Shown: positions 33,334-42,401 of the stretch, piece by piece
Numbering within the stretch: position 1 is the first letter of the stretch
Layout: each line of letters starts with the position of its first letter
DNA from: Planctomycetota bacterium
GTDB lineage: Bacteria; Planctomycetota; UBA1135; UBA2386
DNA: 64,000 nucleotides
NCBI GenBank assembly: GCA_947444055.1
Contig: CANEYR010000015.1
Coordinates: 1-64,000, forward strand
Reading direction: 5' to 3'
Program-made: the position numbers and the translations under genes
Notes under the pieces: model-generated
The model's input: only the letters and a program-made list of their open reading frames with translations
What the model was told of the DNA's origin: nothing
The model's database searches: none

Positions 33334-34914
33334 TCAGTGACGGAAGTGGCGTTGCCCGGTCAGGACCATGGCCATGTCGTGCTCGTTGGCGGCGGCGGTG
33401 ACTTCGACGTCGCGCTTGCTGCCGCCCGGTTGGATGACCGCCGTCGCCCCCGCCTTGGCGCACACCAGCATGCCGTCGGCGAACGGAAAGAACGCATCGC
33501 TGGCAACCACACAACCCTTGCTGCGATCGCCCGCCTTGTCGACCGCGATCTTCGCCGAGTCGACGCGGCTCATCTGGCCAGCACCCACACCGATGGTGAA
33601 TTGCGCGCCGTCATCGGTGCCGCGCGCCAACACGATCGCGTTCGACTTCACGTGCTTGCACACCTTCCAGGCAAAGGCCATCGACGCCAGCTCCGCAGCC
33701 GTTGGCGCCCGCTTGCTCGCGACTTCGCGCCCAGGCGCTTGCGCGGGAAAATCGGCGGTCTGCAGCAAGAAGCCGCCGCACACCGGTCGTGCCACGAAAC
33801 GGTGGCGCAGCGTCAGGTCCGGCAACCCACCGAGATCGAGCACGCGCACGTTCGCCCCCCACTTCGCTTGCTGCAACGCCGCCAAGGCACCCGGCTCGAC
33901 ATGCGGGGCCACAATCACTTCGAGGAACGTGCCGCCCAACACGATCGCCTGCGCCGTCGCGACATCAAAGGTGCGGTTGGTGGCCAGGATGCCGCCGAAT
34001 GCCGAGACCGGATCGCCCGACAAGGCCAGCTCGAAAGCGCGAGCCAACGTGCTCGCGACCGCGGTGCCACACGGATTGCTGTGCTTCACCAGCACACAGC
34101 AGGTCTGGTCAAACTCCAGCGCGAGCGCGAGCGCCGCATCGGCATCGAGGATGTTGTTGTAGCTGAGCTCCTTGCCGCCGATCTGCTTGCTGTTGGCGAG
34201 GCTCGGCGACGATTCACTGAGGCTGTAGAAGGCGGCCTTCTGGTGCGGGTTCTCGCCGTACCGCAGGTCCTGCAGCTTCTCACCGGAGAAGGCTACGCGG
34301 TTGGCGAAGAACGGCTCACCCGGACTCGCCCGCCGTTCACAGTCGAACCACTGCGCAATCGAGGCGTCGTACGAGGCCGTGTGCGCAAACGCCTTCGCCG
34401 CCAGCTTGCGCAGCAACTCCGCGGGAAGCACCCCAGTGTGTTCGCGCAGCCCGCGCAGGATTGTCGAGTAGTCCGCCGGATCGACCACGACAGCGACACT
34501 CTGATGGTTCTTCGCCGCACTGCGGATCATCGCCGGCCCGCCGATGTCGATCTGCTCAACGATCTCGTGGCGCGCGATGCCAGGCTTCTTCAGCGTCTCG
34601 CGAAAGCGGTAGAGATTGACGCATAGCACGTCGATCGCATCGATGCCGTGCTGCGCCATCGCGTCCACATGCGTCGGCAGATCACGCCGCGCGAGCAACC
34701 CGCCGTGCACCCTCGGATGCAGCGTCTTCAACCGCCCGTCCATCAGCTCGGGGAAGCCCGTGTAGTCCGCCACTTCCTGCGTGGCGATGCCGGCGTCCGC
34801 GAGTGCCCTCGCCGTGCCCCCCGTCGACAACAACGAGAACCCTGCGGCAACGAGCCCGCGCGCAAACTCAACGACCCCGGTCTTGTCCGTCACCGACAAC
34901 AGGGCACGCCTCAT
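33334..34914 (-). CDS. purH: Bifunctional AICAR formyltransferase / IMP cyclohydrolase
   Basis: A 526-aa protein. The N-terminal cyclohydrolase domain starts RRALLSVTDKTGVVEFARGL and includes LLSTGGTARALADAGI, MDGRLKTLHPRVHGGLLARR and IDIGGPAMIRSAAKNH. The transformylase domain has LRYGENPHQKAAFY (catalytic Lys-His region), LSYNNILDADAALALA, KHSNPCGTAVA, SDPVSAFGGILATNR-type sequence, KHVKSNAIVLA and DAFFPFADG. It performs the last two steps of purine synthesis. ATG 34914 overlaps the prfB stop by four bases, so the two are coupled. Confidence 0.96.
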   Translation of the reverse strand: MRRALLSVTDKTGVVEFARGLVAAGFSLLSTGGTARALADAGIATQEVADYTGFPELMDGRLKTLHPRVHGGLLARRDLPTHVDAMAQHGIDAIDVLCVNLYRFRETLKKPGIARHEIVEQIDIGGPAMIRSAAKNHQSVAVVVDPADYSTILRGLREHTGVLPAELLRKLAAKAFAHTASYDASIAQWFDCERRASPGEPFFANRVAFSGEKLQDLRYGENPHQKAAFYSLSESSPSLANSKQIGGKELSYNNILDADAALALALEFDQTCCVLVKHSNPCGTAVASTLARAFELALSGDPVSAFGGILATNRTFDVATAQAIVLGGTFLEVIVAPHVEPGALAALQQAKWGANVRVLDLGGLPDLTLRHRFVARPVCGGFLLQTADFPAQAPGREVASKRAPTAAELASMAFAWKVCKHVKSNAIVLARGTDDGAQFTIGVGAGQMSRVDSAKIAVDKAGDRSKGCVVASDAFFPFADGMLVCAKAGATAVIQPGGSKRDVEVTAAANEHDMAMVLTGQRHFRH

Positions 34915-36018
34915 GGCTTGACCGCATCCTTGCGCATCTTGAGGTAACCCTCGATGAACGGATCGAGTTTGCCATCGAGCACGCCGTGCACATCGGACGT
35001 CTCGACGTCGGTGCGCAGGTCCTTGCACATCTGGTAGGGCTGCAGCACGTAGCTGCGGATCTGGTTGCCCCAGCTGATCGAGCCGTGGTCGTAGAACTTC
35101 GCCAGCTCCTCTTCCCGCTTGCTGAGTTCGAGCTGGTACAGCTTGCCCTTCAGCATGCGCATCGCCGTCTCGCGGTTCTTGCCCTGACTGCGCTCGGCCT
35201 GGCAAGCGACGACGAGGCCAGTCGGCATGTGCGTGAGCCGGATCGCCGACTCCGTCTTGTTGACATGCTGGCCGCCAGCGCCGGACGCGCGGTAGGTGTC
35301 GACCTTCAGGTCTTCCTTGCGGATCTCGATCTTGATGGTGTCGTCAAACTCTGGCACGACTTCGACCGACGAGAACGACGTCTGCCGCCGCCCTTGGCCG
35401 TCAAACGGGGAGATGCGCACGAGCCGGTGCACGCCCTGCTCGGCCTTGAGGCGCCCATAGGCATACGGCCCGCGAACGATGATCGTCGCGTTCTTGATGC
35501 CAGCCTCTTCGGCCTTCTGGAAGTCGGCTTCCTCCACGGTGTATTCACCCTTGGCAGCCCACTTTAAATACATGCGCAGCATCATCTCGCACCAGTCCGA
35601 GGCATCGACGCCGCCGGCCCCGGATTGCAGCGTGACGATCGCGTTCATGCCGTCGTGCTCGCCGCCCAACATCAGCTGGAACTCGAGCTGATCCAGCCAT
35701 TCGGTGACCTTGAGATCGATGTCGACCAGGTCGGCCTCGACCGCCTTTGGATCCTCGGCTCCAAGCTCGATCAGGACCCGCCCGTCCTCGATCAGCCGCT
35801 GCAGGCTCTCGATCGGCCCGACGACTTGGTAGCAGGTCTTCTTCTTGACGACGACCTGCTGCGCGCGCTCAGGCTCTTCCCAAAAGCCCGGCTGGGCCAT
35901 CTGGTTTTCGATATCGGCTAGCTCTCGGTGGCGGCGAACGTAGTCAAAGACTCACCTTGAGCGACTCGACTCGCTGCTCGGCTACTTTCAGTGCTTGCTG
36001 ATGATCGTTCAGACCCAT
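34911..36018 (-). CDS. prfB: Peptide chain release factor 2, programmed +1 frameshift
   Basis: The product is encoded by 24 codons from ATG 36018 to CTT 35947, then, after skipping T35946, by 344 codons from GAC 35945 to the stop at 34911. This gives 368 aa, the normal RF2 length (E. coli 365). The zero-frame part reads MGLNDHQQALKVAEQRVESL then KVSL and TGA; the shifted part continues DYVRRHRELADIENQ and the conserved WEEPERAQ. The SPF anticodon-like motif (VRISPFDGQGRRQ) and GGQ (ASGAGGQHVNKTES) are intact. RF2 ends translation at UAA and UGA, and the frameshift lets RF2 control its own level. It heads a five-gene minus-strand operon. Confidence 0.93.
35943..35958 (-). promoter_or_regulatory. 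prfB +1 frameshift site
   Basis: On the minus strand AAGGTGAG (35958-35951) acts as the internal Shine-Dalgarno-like stimulator, followed by T and the slippery CTT TGA C (35949-35943). This is the same heptamer and spacing as in E. coli prfB. At low RF2 the slow UGA allows CTT-decoding tRNA to slip one base forward onto TTT, continuing as GAC TAC. Confidence 0.93.
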
Positions 36019-36033
36019 GGCGCCACGGATCTG
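36010..36033. repeat. 24-nt imperfect palindrome over the prfB start
   Basis: Ten of twelve base pairs match around a GGCGCC centre (36019-36024). It covers the prfB ATG (36018-36016 on the minus strand), so in the mRNA it could fold over the initiation codon. A regulatory role is only an inference. Confidence 0.5.
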
Positions 36034-36390
36034 AGCGCCGAGTGAGGCGGATTACCAGGAACGCGACCGAGCGGCGGCAGAAAAGTGGGACCCGCGACGA
36101 GCACTGCAGGCAAAGGATCGAAGTCGGCGAATCATGGCCCGTCGCGGGTTCCGAGTGCGGTTCCCGGCGCAAGCGCCGATGACCCATTGTCGGTGACCGC
36201 TGGCTGCGCATAAGTGTGTGCTGGCGAGTGGCGAACGCGCCATTCGCGCGAGGCTCGCCCGGTCGGCCATCCCACCGACCCATCCGCGTTTTCCCCAAAC
36301 CCGGTCGCCACTTTGATTCTCTCGCAGTGGGACGCGCGCCCGCACCATGACTTGTTCCGTCACGGCGGCGTCGGAGTTCTCCTCACCGAC
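36034..36390. other. Intergenic region between prfB and the 84-aa gene
   Basis: About 360 nt with no convincing gene. A minus-strand frame (36052-36363) contains CAGNRTRNP, a peptide type often produced opposite tRNA T-arms, but no tRNA cloverleaf could be built here. A small hairpin GGCGCAAGCGCC lies at about 36166-36177. The promoter of the prfB operon should be in this stretch. Confidence 0.45.
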
Positions 36391-36645
36391 TCACATCTGC
36401 AACCGCTTCTGCAGCGCCGCCAGCCACCCGGCCAAACCAGCTAGAGAGCGCGCACAGTCCGTTCGCACCTGGACATCGCGTTCGAAGGTCTCCGCCAACT
36501 GCTCAAGCAAGTCGATGCGGCAAGGCTCGGGCGTGCCGCCATCGAGAATGCTCACGACGAGCGGGCGAACGGCAGCCAAGAACCGCGGGTCGTGGTTGCG
36601 ATGGCGACTGGACAGTTCTTGCAGCAGCGAGTCGACTCGGTCCAT
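36391..36645 (-). CDS. Small helical protein of unknown function
   Basis: An 84-aa protein, MDRVDSLLQELSSRHRNHDP at the start, with DLLEQLAETFERDVQV in the middle and a C-terminal AGLAGWLAALQKRLQM. It is entirely helical in character with one cysteine pair (PEPC, DCARS). No family is recognised. ATG 36645 gives the compact start; the frame runs further to 36699. It is followed by a gene-poor stretch, and its reality rests on coherent composition only. Confidence 0.45.
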   Translation of the reverse strand: MDRVDSLLQELSSRHRNHDPRFLAAVRPLVVSILDGGTPEPCRIDLLEQLAETFERDVQVRTDCARSLAGLAGWLAALQKRLQM

Positions 36646-36830
36646 GAGCGATCTTCCCGGCGGCGTGGGTGGAACTGCCGCCGCTGAAGAGTACCTCACC
36701 CGATGCGCTCAGGCGCTTCGCTCGGGGCGCACGGCGCCTCATGCAGCGCTGCCAACGACAGGTTGGCGAACCGAGAATTCTGCCGCCTAGTGTCGGGCCA
36801 AGCCGACCTCGACCGGTCACCGCCGCACGC

Positions 36831-37244
36831 TCACAGCATGACCGAGTTCGACTGGCTCAGCTGGCGCTTGCGCGCGACGGCTTCCGACGACTTGTAGCTC
36901 TTCAGCTTGTTGTAGAGCGTCTTGGTATCGATGCCGAGGATGCGGGCGGCGCGGGTCTTGTTGCCGCTGGTGCTCGCGAGCACGCGCTGGATGTGGCGTT
37001 TCTCCACTTCGGCGAGGGTGAGCTTGAGGGTCTCCTCGATGGCATTGTCGGTGACGAGCCGCTGGACGACCGCCAATGGCTCGATCAAGACCATGTCGAA
37101 CTCCCCACCTTCGATGCGGCCGCGCAGTTCGTCGGTTGAAGAGCAGGTGGTGACCATGCAACCCCAGTCCGCGGTGGATTTGGCCAGGGACGAAGCGGAG
37201 GGGTCGCGGGCGGAGTGAAGAAGGAGGCGTTTGCCGAGAGTCAT
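36831..37244 (-). CDS. Fis-type (HTH_8) DNA-binding protein with short receiver-like N-terminus
   Basis: A 137-aa protein. The C-terminal half, [20 protein letters not shown] then [20 protein letters not shown], is the Fis/NtrC C-terminal helix-turn-helix. The N-terminal 70 residues ([35 protein letters not shown]) look like a shrunken response-regulator receiver without the phospho-acceptor environment. There is no AAA+ sigma-54 activation domain, so it probably acts as a nucleoid-type or local transcription factor rather than a sigma-54 activator. ATG 37244 was chosen over TTG 37250. Confidence 0.8.
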   Translation of the reverse strand: MTLGKRLLLHSARDPSASSLAKSTADWGCMVTTCSSTDELRGRIEGGEFDMVLIEPLAVVQRLVTDNAIEETLKLTLAEVEKRHIQRVLASTSGNKTRAARILGIDTKTLYNKLKSYKSSEAVARKRQLSQSNSVML

Positions 37245-37525
37245 GAGCAAGGGGTGCAGCCGTCAGTGTCCGGTGGCGGATCCGTGGTTACGCGGAGGTT
37301 GGACGTGACGGGCGCGAGGGTCAGGGGCCTGGGGGCGATCGGGTTGGTGCTACGCGAGGTCGACGAAGACGCGAGGTTCCTGCCGACATTTCCAGATTCG
37401 TCCGTCCCCGCACATGGTGTTTGGGCACGGACATCGGTGCTTACACCGCATCTAGGTCGACGTAACGGCGACTCGCCAATTCTGCGGGGTGCTGGCGAAG
37501 CCACGCACCCGACGCGATGGCACGT

Positions 37526-38458
37526 TCATTCAAACTTCTTCGGCTTGAACGCTATATGTCCAGATCCTGTCCGCAGTACCACGCGAGTGCTGGCCGCACC
37601 GCGTTTGGCCACCAACGCGGCCCCGTAGTCGCCGATGGTCTCGCCAGTCAGGTCAAAGCCAGCGCCGATGCGGCCGACTTCAGCCCGCGCATCGAGATCG
37701 AACTCGAGGTTCTCCGGCACTCCACATTGCACCGTGCCCTGACCGGTCACTAGCCGCAGCACGCGGCCGGGCCTGCGCACAAACGCCTGCATGTCGCCGA
37801 CGTGCGTATGGATGTCCAAGTCCCCCTCATGATCGAAGGCGATCACCATGCCACGGCCGCTCTCGGCCTTCACCGGCCCCAGGCAGTGCTCAAACCGCAG
37901 ATCGCCGCGACCAGTCTTGGCGAACGTCTTGCCGACGCGGTGGCCGACGGTGACATGGCCGTTGGCGACCACGTCGATCTCGAGGGCAAGCTCGGCGGGA
38001 ATGCGAATGCCGAGCTCCAGCCGCAGCAAGCCGCTGTTGCCCGCTGGCAAGAACGGCCCGCGCAGGATCAGAGTGCGTGGTCGGGCCGGGTCCGACACCA
38101 CCACCAACTGGAAGGGGATCTGCTCGATTTCCGCCAACTCCTGCGCGGTGTTGGCCGCCCGCCCGACGCCGACCGAGTACGCGACGGCGCGCTCGCTGCC
38201 GACGTCGACACCGACCGTGCCGTTTTGCACCTCGATGCGAACGCACTCGATGTCATGACCGATCGTCACCTTGTCCGACGATTCGGCGACTGATCGGTGC
38301 GACAAGCTGCCGTCAACCGACAGCATCACCCAAACCGCGATCGCGAAGGCCCCGACGACGCCCAACGCCACGAGAGTGCCGAGGCCGCGGCGGCCAGCGA
38401 CCGGTCTCAGCTGGGATGGCTCGCGCGAGCCAGTGTTACCGGCGGAAGGTGCGTGCAT
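37526..38458 (-). CDS. Membrane-anchored DUF4097-like beta-helix protein
   Basis: A 310-aa protein. After a basic N-terminus lies one transmembrane segment (LGTLVALGVVGAFAIAVWVML, about residues 26-46). The extracytoplasmic part consists of short beta-strand repeats: IECVRIEVQNGTVGVDVGSE, LALEIDVVANGHVTVGHRVG, FAKTGRGDLRFEHCLGPVKA, DLDIHTHVGDMQAFV. This repeating strand pattern with GxxxV turns is typical of DUF4097 'putative adhesin' proteins. It is divergent from the sigma-factor gene 38587-39147, suggesting a link to envelope stress sensing. ATG 38458 precedes the anchor. Confidence 0.7.
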   Translation of the reverse strand: MHAPSAGNTGSREPSQLRPVAGRRGLGTLVALGVVGAFAIAVWVMLSVDGSLSHRSVAESSDKVTIGHDIECVRIEVQNGTVGVDVGSERAVAYSVGVGRAANTAQELAEIEQIPFQLVVVSDPARPRTLILRGPFLPAGNSGLLRLELGIRIPAELALEIDVVANGHVTVGHRVGKTFAKTGRGDLRFEHCLGPVKAESGRGMVIAFDHEGDLDIHTHVGDMQAFVRRPGRVLRLVTGQGTVQCGVPENLEFDLDARAEVGRIGAGFDLTGETIGDYGAALVAKRGAASTRVVLRTGSGHIAFKPKKFE

Positions 38459-38586
38459 GGGCGTAGCAGAACAGTGGCAGCAGCGACGTTTTTCGTCCAG
38501 TTGGAGTTTCAAGGGATGGCTACCGTCGTGCCGCCCTCTCTGCGTCGCCCGACGTGGGGGCCGACCGCAGCCGATATCTCCCACGG

Positions 38587-39147
38587 ATGCCGAAGCTGAG
38601 CCAAGAGTACCAACCCGACCCAGTGACGATGGTTGCCTACCATCGCGCGCTGGCGGAGCACGCCGACAGTTTGAAGGCGTATGCCACGCGGCTGCTCAAC
38701 GACTCGATCGCGGCCGAAGACGTCGCGCAGGACGCGTTCCTCGCCCTCTATCGCCACCTCAATCAGGTGCCGACCGCCGCCTTCCGCCCGTGGCTGTTTC
38801 GCGTCGCTCGCAACCTGTGCCTCGACCAATTGCGCCGCCGCAAGTTCAAGCTCAGCCTGTTTCGCGATCTGCAGAAGGACGATGACCAACCGTTCACGCC
38901 GGTCGATCGCGACTCGCTGCGCCCCGATGAAGTTGCTGAGACGCGCGAGGCGAACGCCGCGATCGAGAAGGCCATCGGCGAATTGCCGCTGAAGTTCCGG
39001 GAGGCCTTCTTGCTGTGCGAAGTCGAAGGACTCAGCTACGAGGACGCCGCCGCAGTGATGGGTTGTCCGGTCAAGACCGTGTCGACCCGCCTCTTTCGCG
39101 CACGCGCCCGCTTCACGTCACTCGTCAGTCGCCTGATCAAAGTCTGA
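38587..39147 (+). CDS. ECF-type RNA polymerase sigma factor
   Basis: A 186-aa sigma-70 family protein. Region 2: AEHADSLKAYATRLLNDSIA, AEDVAQDAFLALYRHL and FRPWLFRVARNLCLDQLRRR. Region 4: AIGELPLKFREAFLLCEVEG, LSYEDAAAVMGCPVKTVSTR, LFRARARFTSLV. Size and domain set fit an ECF sigma. The anti-sigma-like gene follows 75 nt downstream after a tandem repeat, giving a classical sigma/anti-sigma pair. ATG 38587 is the most likely start. Confidence 0.92.
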   Translation: MPKLSQEYQPDPVTMVAYHRALAEHADSLKAYATRLLNDSIAAEDVAQDAFLALYRHLNQVPTAAFRPWLFRVARNLCLDQLRRRKFKLSLFRDLQKDDDQPFTPVDRDSLRPDEVAETREANAAIEKAIGELPLKFREAFLLCEVEGLSYEDAAAVMGCPVKTVSTRLFRARARFTSLVSRLIKV

Positions 39148-39166
39148 CCTTCAAGTCTGACCACCG

Positions 39167-39222
39167 ATCAACTGCAACAGATGAACTGCAACAGATGAAC
39201 TGCAACAGATGAACTGCAACAG
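39167..39222 (+). repeat. 14-nt tandem repeat with overlapping start-stop mini-ORFs before the anti-sigma gene
   Basis: Units at 39167-39180 (degenerate, ATC for ATG), 39181-39194, 39195-39208 and 39209-39222 are copies of ATGAACTGCAACAG. The real gene begins with the same letters at 39223. Each intact unit encodes M-N-C-N-R and a TGA that overlaps the next unit's ATG by three bases (ATGA), so ribosomes could pass from unit to unit into the gene. Confidence 0.9.
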
Positions 39223-40410
39223 ATGAACTGCAACACTTGCCGATTCGAACTGTCGCAATGCCTGGACGGCCGACTGGCGTCGGGGCGGCGCGCGACGGTC
39301 ATGCAACACGCCGAAGCGTGTGCCGCCTGCAGTTCCTTCTGGAACGAACTGCAAGCCGCCCAGCGATTGACGCTGCAACTGCAACGGCCGCAGGTGGGCT
39401 CTGACTTCCGCGAGTCGCTCTGGCTGCGCATTCAAGCTGGTGAAGGCACGCCGGAGGCGGTGTTCCGCCAACCAGTGCCGTTGATGGTCAAGCTGCGGTA
39501 CGCGTTGACGGGTGCGGCGGCGGCAGCGGCGGCATTGCTCTGTGCGACCCTGTTCAGCCCCGATCGCGAGCAGGCCAAGCAGCCGGTCGCGGCGGTGGGC
39601 GATGACGCGCGACCGGCGATGATCGCGTCGACCCATGCACCACGCGGGGGCGGCTGGCATCAAGACGATCCTGCGATCGACGCGAGCCCGCTGATTTCGT
39701 CGACCCAGCCGCTGACGTTCGATCTCGTCGCCGTCGAAACGGCCAAGCAACTCGACCAGCGCTACGCTGCCGCGACGATGGCCCTGCGCCGCCTCAGTGA
39801 CCTGCAAAGCAGCGCCACTCAGGGCACCCAAGGCAGTGACACCCAAGGCAGTGACACCCAAGGCAGTGACCCCGAAGGCCACGAGTTGGCCATCAAGCAA
39901 GTGCTTGAGAACGCGGATGAGTTTCACGTCTTCGGCGAACTGCTGCTCGACCTGCGCGATCACAAGCGGCTGTTCTTCACCGATGCCGACGTCGGCGCCG
40001 ACTTGCGAGTCGCAGTCGACATGCTCGGCCAGAGCCGCGGCGAACGGCGCGACCTGCGCACCGTGCAGCTGATCGTGGCGCCCGCCTTGCGCAGCAACCG
40101 GCTGGCTTCGATTTCGCGGACCATCTCCTTGGTGCCGTCGCTCAATCCGCACGAAGAGATGGACATGCTGATGAGCCTGACCATGCGGCGGCCGGGCATC
40201 TTCCCCAAGCTGTTCACGATCGTGCTCGGCAACAACGCCGAGATGCGCCAGCACTTCGGCGTGTTCCTGATGGAAGACTCGTGCGGCCAAAGCTGGGTCG
40301 CCCCGCGCAGCAAGGTCGAAGCCGGCGACGGTCGCTTGCGCGTGCACAATCGCCGTGGCAACGGCGAGCAGATCGAAGTGCAGATCGAAGTGCGCAGCAG
40401 CAGCAAGTAG
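39223..40410 (+). CDS. Zinc-finger anti-sigma factor-like membrane protein
   Basis: A 395-aa protein. The N-terminus NCNTCRFELSQCLDG and HAEACAACSSFW give the HxxxCxxC anti-sigma zinc motif. A transmembrane helix follows at about residues 95-112 (ALTGAAAAAAALLCATLF). The periplasmic part contains three identical TQGSD repeats (residues about 201-216) and a long domain ending EVQIEVRSSSK. It should hold the upstream ECF sigma factor at the membrane until a signal arrives. ATG 39223 is the only start in frame within the repeat array. Confidence 0.82.
   Translation: MNCNTCRFELSQCLDGRLASGRRATVMQHAEACAACSSFWNELQAAQRLTLQLQRPQVGSDFRESLWLRIQAGEGTPEAVFRQPVPLMVKLRYALTGAAAAAAALLCATLFSPDREQAKQPVAAVGDDARPAMIASTHAPRGGGWHQDDPAIDASPLISSTQPLTFDLVAVETAKQLDQRYAAATMALRRLSDLQSSATQGTQGSDTQGSDTQGSDPEGHELAIKQVLENADEFHVFGELLLDLRDHKRLFFTDADVGADLRVAVDMLGQSRGERRDLRTVQLIVAPALRSNRLASISRTISLVPSLNPHEEMDMLMSLTMRRPGIFPKLFTIVLGNNAEMRQHFGVFLMEDSCGQSWVAPRSKVEAGDGRLRVHNRRGNGEQIEVQIEVRSSSK
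39826..39870 (+). repeat. Three perfect 15-nt in-frame repeats (TQGSD)
   Basis: ACCCAAGGCAGTGAC occurs three times without change at 39826-39840, 39841-39855 and 39856-39870. It encodes a flexible linker of the anti-sigma protein. Perfect identity suggests recent expansion; unit length 15 keeps the frame. Confidence 0.9.
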
Positions 40411-40508
40411 AGGCGCCTCGCCCGGCAAGCCAGGTTCCGCGCAACTTGCGCGAGGTCGCGAGCTAGCATGCTCGCCGCCCCGGCGGCCTAGCCGCTTTGA
40501 GGAATCTC

Positions 40509-42401
40509 ATGCTCGCATTCTTGGCCGCGACCCTGTTCTGCCCGCTATCGCTCTCCGCTGACGTCGCGCCCACGGCGGCTCCGACAGCAGCTCCCAGAGC
40601 GGCATGGCACTCGATCCACCTTGCTGGTGATCCGCTGAAGGCACTCGACGCGTGGCTCAAGCTCTACCGCGCGGGCAAGATCGATTTCCGTTCGAAGGAC
40701 AACATCGCCAAGGACTCGATCGCGATGAAGTTTGGGGTGGCGCCAAAGAACGGTCTCGGCCATCCGACCTGGGCCGGTGACCTCGACGCGATTCTTGAAG
40801 CCGTCATGAAACTGGACTCGCCAGCGGCGGCACAGGCGCTGCTCGAAGTCGCGGCGATCGGGCTCGACCAAGGCAAGTACACGGTCGAGATGTCGCCTGG
40901 CGAAGTGCGCGCCGCGGGCGAAGGGTGGACCGCCAAGCTGGCCGGTGCCGCCGCGAAAGAAGAACTCGCCAAAGCTGCGCGCGGCGAGCTGAAGATCGAC
41001 AAGGCCTTCGTTGTCGCGACGCAGACGGCGGGCGTTCGCTGCCTTGGCCTCACCAAAGACGCGGCGTTCCGGCCGGTTCTGGAGCGCGCGCTGGGCGACG
41101 GCGACGAGATGGTGCGCATCAGTGCCGCGGAAGCGCTCGGTGCGCTGGGCGATGAAGCCGCCGCCCTGGCGTTGATCGCTGTGGTCGAAGGCGAACTGAA
41201 CGATGCCGTGCTGATCAGTGCCGCGCAGGCGCTGCGCGCGATCTACGCCAAGTACCTGCCGAAGGCGGGCGCCGGCACGCCAAAGACCGACCCTAAGAAG
41301 GCGGAGGACGACGCCAAGAAGGCGGGTGAACCTGCCAGCGGCGACAAGCCTGCTGAGCCCGCTGCGGCGCCGGCCGCGCCCGCAGCACCCGAAGCAGCCG
41401 CGGCAACACCCGCCGCGGCCACGCTGCCCGAGACCGTTCGCCTCGCGGTGCGCGCCGCGATCATGGCGCTCGGTCGCACGACTTGGCGCGCCGACATGGC
41501 GCTGGTGCGCTTCCTCGATGACTTCCGTTCGCTGGAGACGGTGCCGGCCCTGATCGGCGTGCTCGAACGTTTCCGCGCCCACCCCGAGGACGTCAAGTCG
41601 GGCAAGCTGTCGGGACTCTTGCTCTACCAAGCCCACGAACTCTTGGTCGGCATGACCGGCGCGATCTACCCGGCCGATCAGCCCGAAAAGTGGAAGTCGT
41701 TTTGGGAGACAGAGAAGGACAAGATCGAAGTCGCGAAGAAGCCCGAGTCGCCGCGCGTGGAGATGACGGTGGCGGGTGGTTTCTGCGGCATCCCCGTGCT
41801 CGGCACGCGCGTCGTCTTCATTCTCGATCTGTCCGGCAGCATGGACTGGCCGATGGAAGAAGAAGGCAAAGACGGCAAGAAGCGGCGCTCCATTCGCCTC
41901 GACTTCGCCAAGCGGGAACTGCACCAAGCGATCGACGCCATCGCCCCCAACGCGCAATTCAACTTGGTCACGTTCAACGGCGACGACAAGGCCGAGGCGT
42001 GGAGCAAGGACCTGTTGCCGGCCAACGAGAAGAACCGCGAGCGGTTGAAGAAGTACGTGTCCGGCTTGCGCGCTCTCGGCGGCACCAACTTGTGGAGCGG
42101 GCTCGAAGAAGCGTTGAAGATCAAATCCCTCATCTACGGCAACCGCTACCTGTCCAACGTCGACGAGTTGTTCGTGCTGTCCGATGGCGCCCCATCCGTC
42201 GGCGATGTCCAGGACCCGATCGAGATCCTTCGCCTCGTGCACGAGTGCAACAAGTTCTCGAACGTGCGCATCAACACGATCTACATCAGCTCGGCGACGC
42301 CACCGGAAGCACGCGCCAACGAACCCCGCATGGCGATCACGCCGCAAGAACTGATGCGGCGCATGGCGCAACAGAACGGCGGCAAGTTTCGCGAGCTGTA
42401 G
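40509..42401 (+). CDS. Exported HEAT-repeat and von Willebrand factor A protein
   Basis: A 630-aa protein with signal peptide MLAFLAATLFCPLSLSA. Residues about 130-250 form HEAT-like helices (RISAAEALGALGDEAAALAL), followed by a Pro/Ala/Lys-rich linker (GDKPAEPAAAPAAPAAPEAA) and a second helical block. From about residue 425 a VWA domain starts with the MIDAS DLSGSMDW (VVFILDLSGS), LGGTNLWSGLEEAL and LFVLSDGAPSVGD. VWA domains bind metal and partner proteins; here it likely acts in the periplasm. GAGG lies 7 nt before ATG 40509. It converges directly on the next gene with no spacer. Confidence 0.82.
   Translation: MLAFLAATLFCPLSLSADVAPTAAPTAAPRAAWHSIHLAGDPLKALDAWLKLYRAGKIDFRSKDNIAKDSIAMKFGVAPKNGLGHPTWAGDLDAILEAVMKLDSPAAAQALLEVAAIGLDQGKYTVEMSPGEVRAAGEGWTAKLAGAAAKEELAKAARGELKIDKAFVVATQTAGVRCLGLTKDAAFRPVLERALGDGDEMVRISAAEALGALGDEAAALALIAVVEGELNDAVLISAAQALRAIYAKYLPKAGAGTPKTDPKKAEDDAKKAGEPASGDKPAEPAAAPAAPAAPEAAAATPAAATLPETVRLAVRAAIMALGRTTWRADMALVRFLDDFRSLETVPALIGVLERFRAHPEDVKSGKLSGLLLYQAHELLVGMTGAIYPADQPEKWKSFWETEKDKIEVAKKPESPRVEMTVAGGFCGIPVLGTRVVFILDLSGSMDWPMEEEGKDGKKRRSIRLDFAKRELHQAIDAIAPNAQFNLVTFNGDDKAEAWSKDLLPANEKNRERLKKYVSGLRALGGTNLWSGLEEALKIKSLIYGNRYLSNVDELFVLSDGAPSVGDVQDPIEILRLVHECNKFSNVRINTIYISSATPPEARANEPRMAITPQELMRRMAQQNGGKFREL

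Noticed and set aside
34911-35900. prfB starting at internal ATG 35900
   Set aside because: It lacks the N-terminal helix of RF2; the classical CTT TGA C frameshift site and matching residues upstream give the full-length protein.
36052-36363. Minus-strand frame with CAGNRTRNP, suggesting a tRNA on the opposite strand
   Set aside because: I could not build acceptor, anticodon and T arms around it; no GGTTCGAATCC-like T-loop is present.
37245-37525. Gene in the 281-nt space before the DUF4097-like gene (open frames on both strands)
   Set aside because: Translations are low-complexity Arg/Pro/Ser-rich, with no start context or motif; treated as intergenic.
39181-39240. Phase-variable start that switches the anti-sigma reading frame
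   Set aside because: The unit is 14 nt, but the gene always starts in the last copy, so changes in copy number do not alter its frame; only leader mini-ORFs change.
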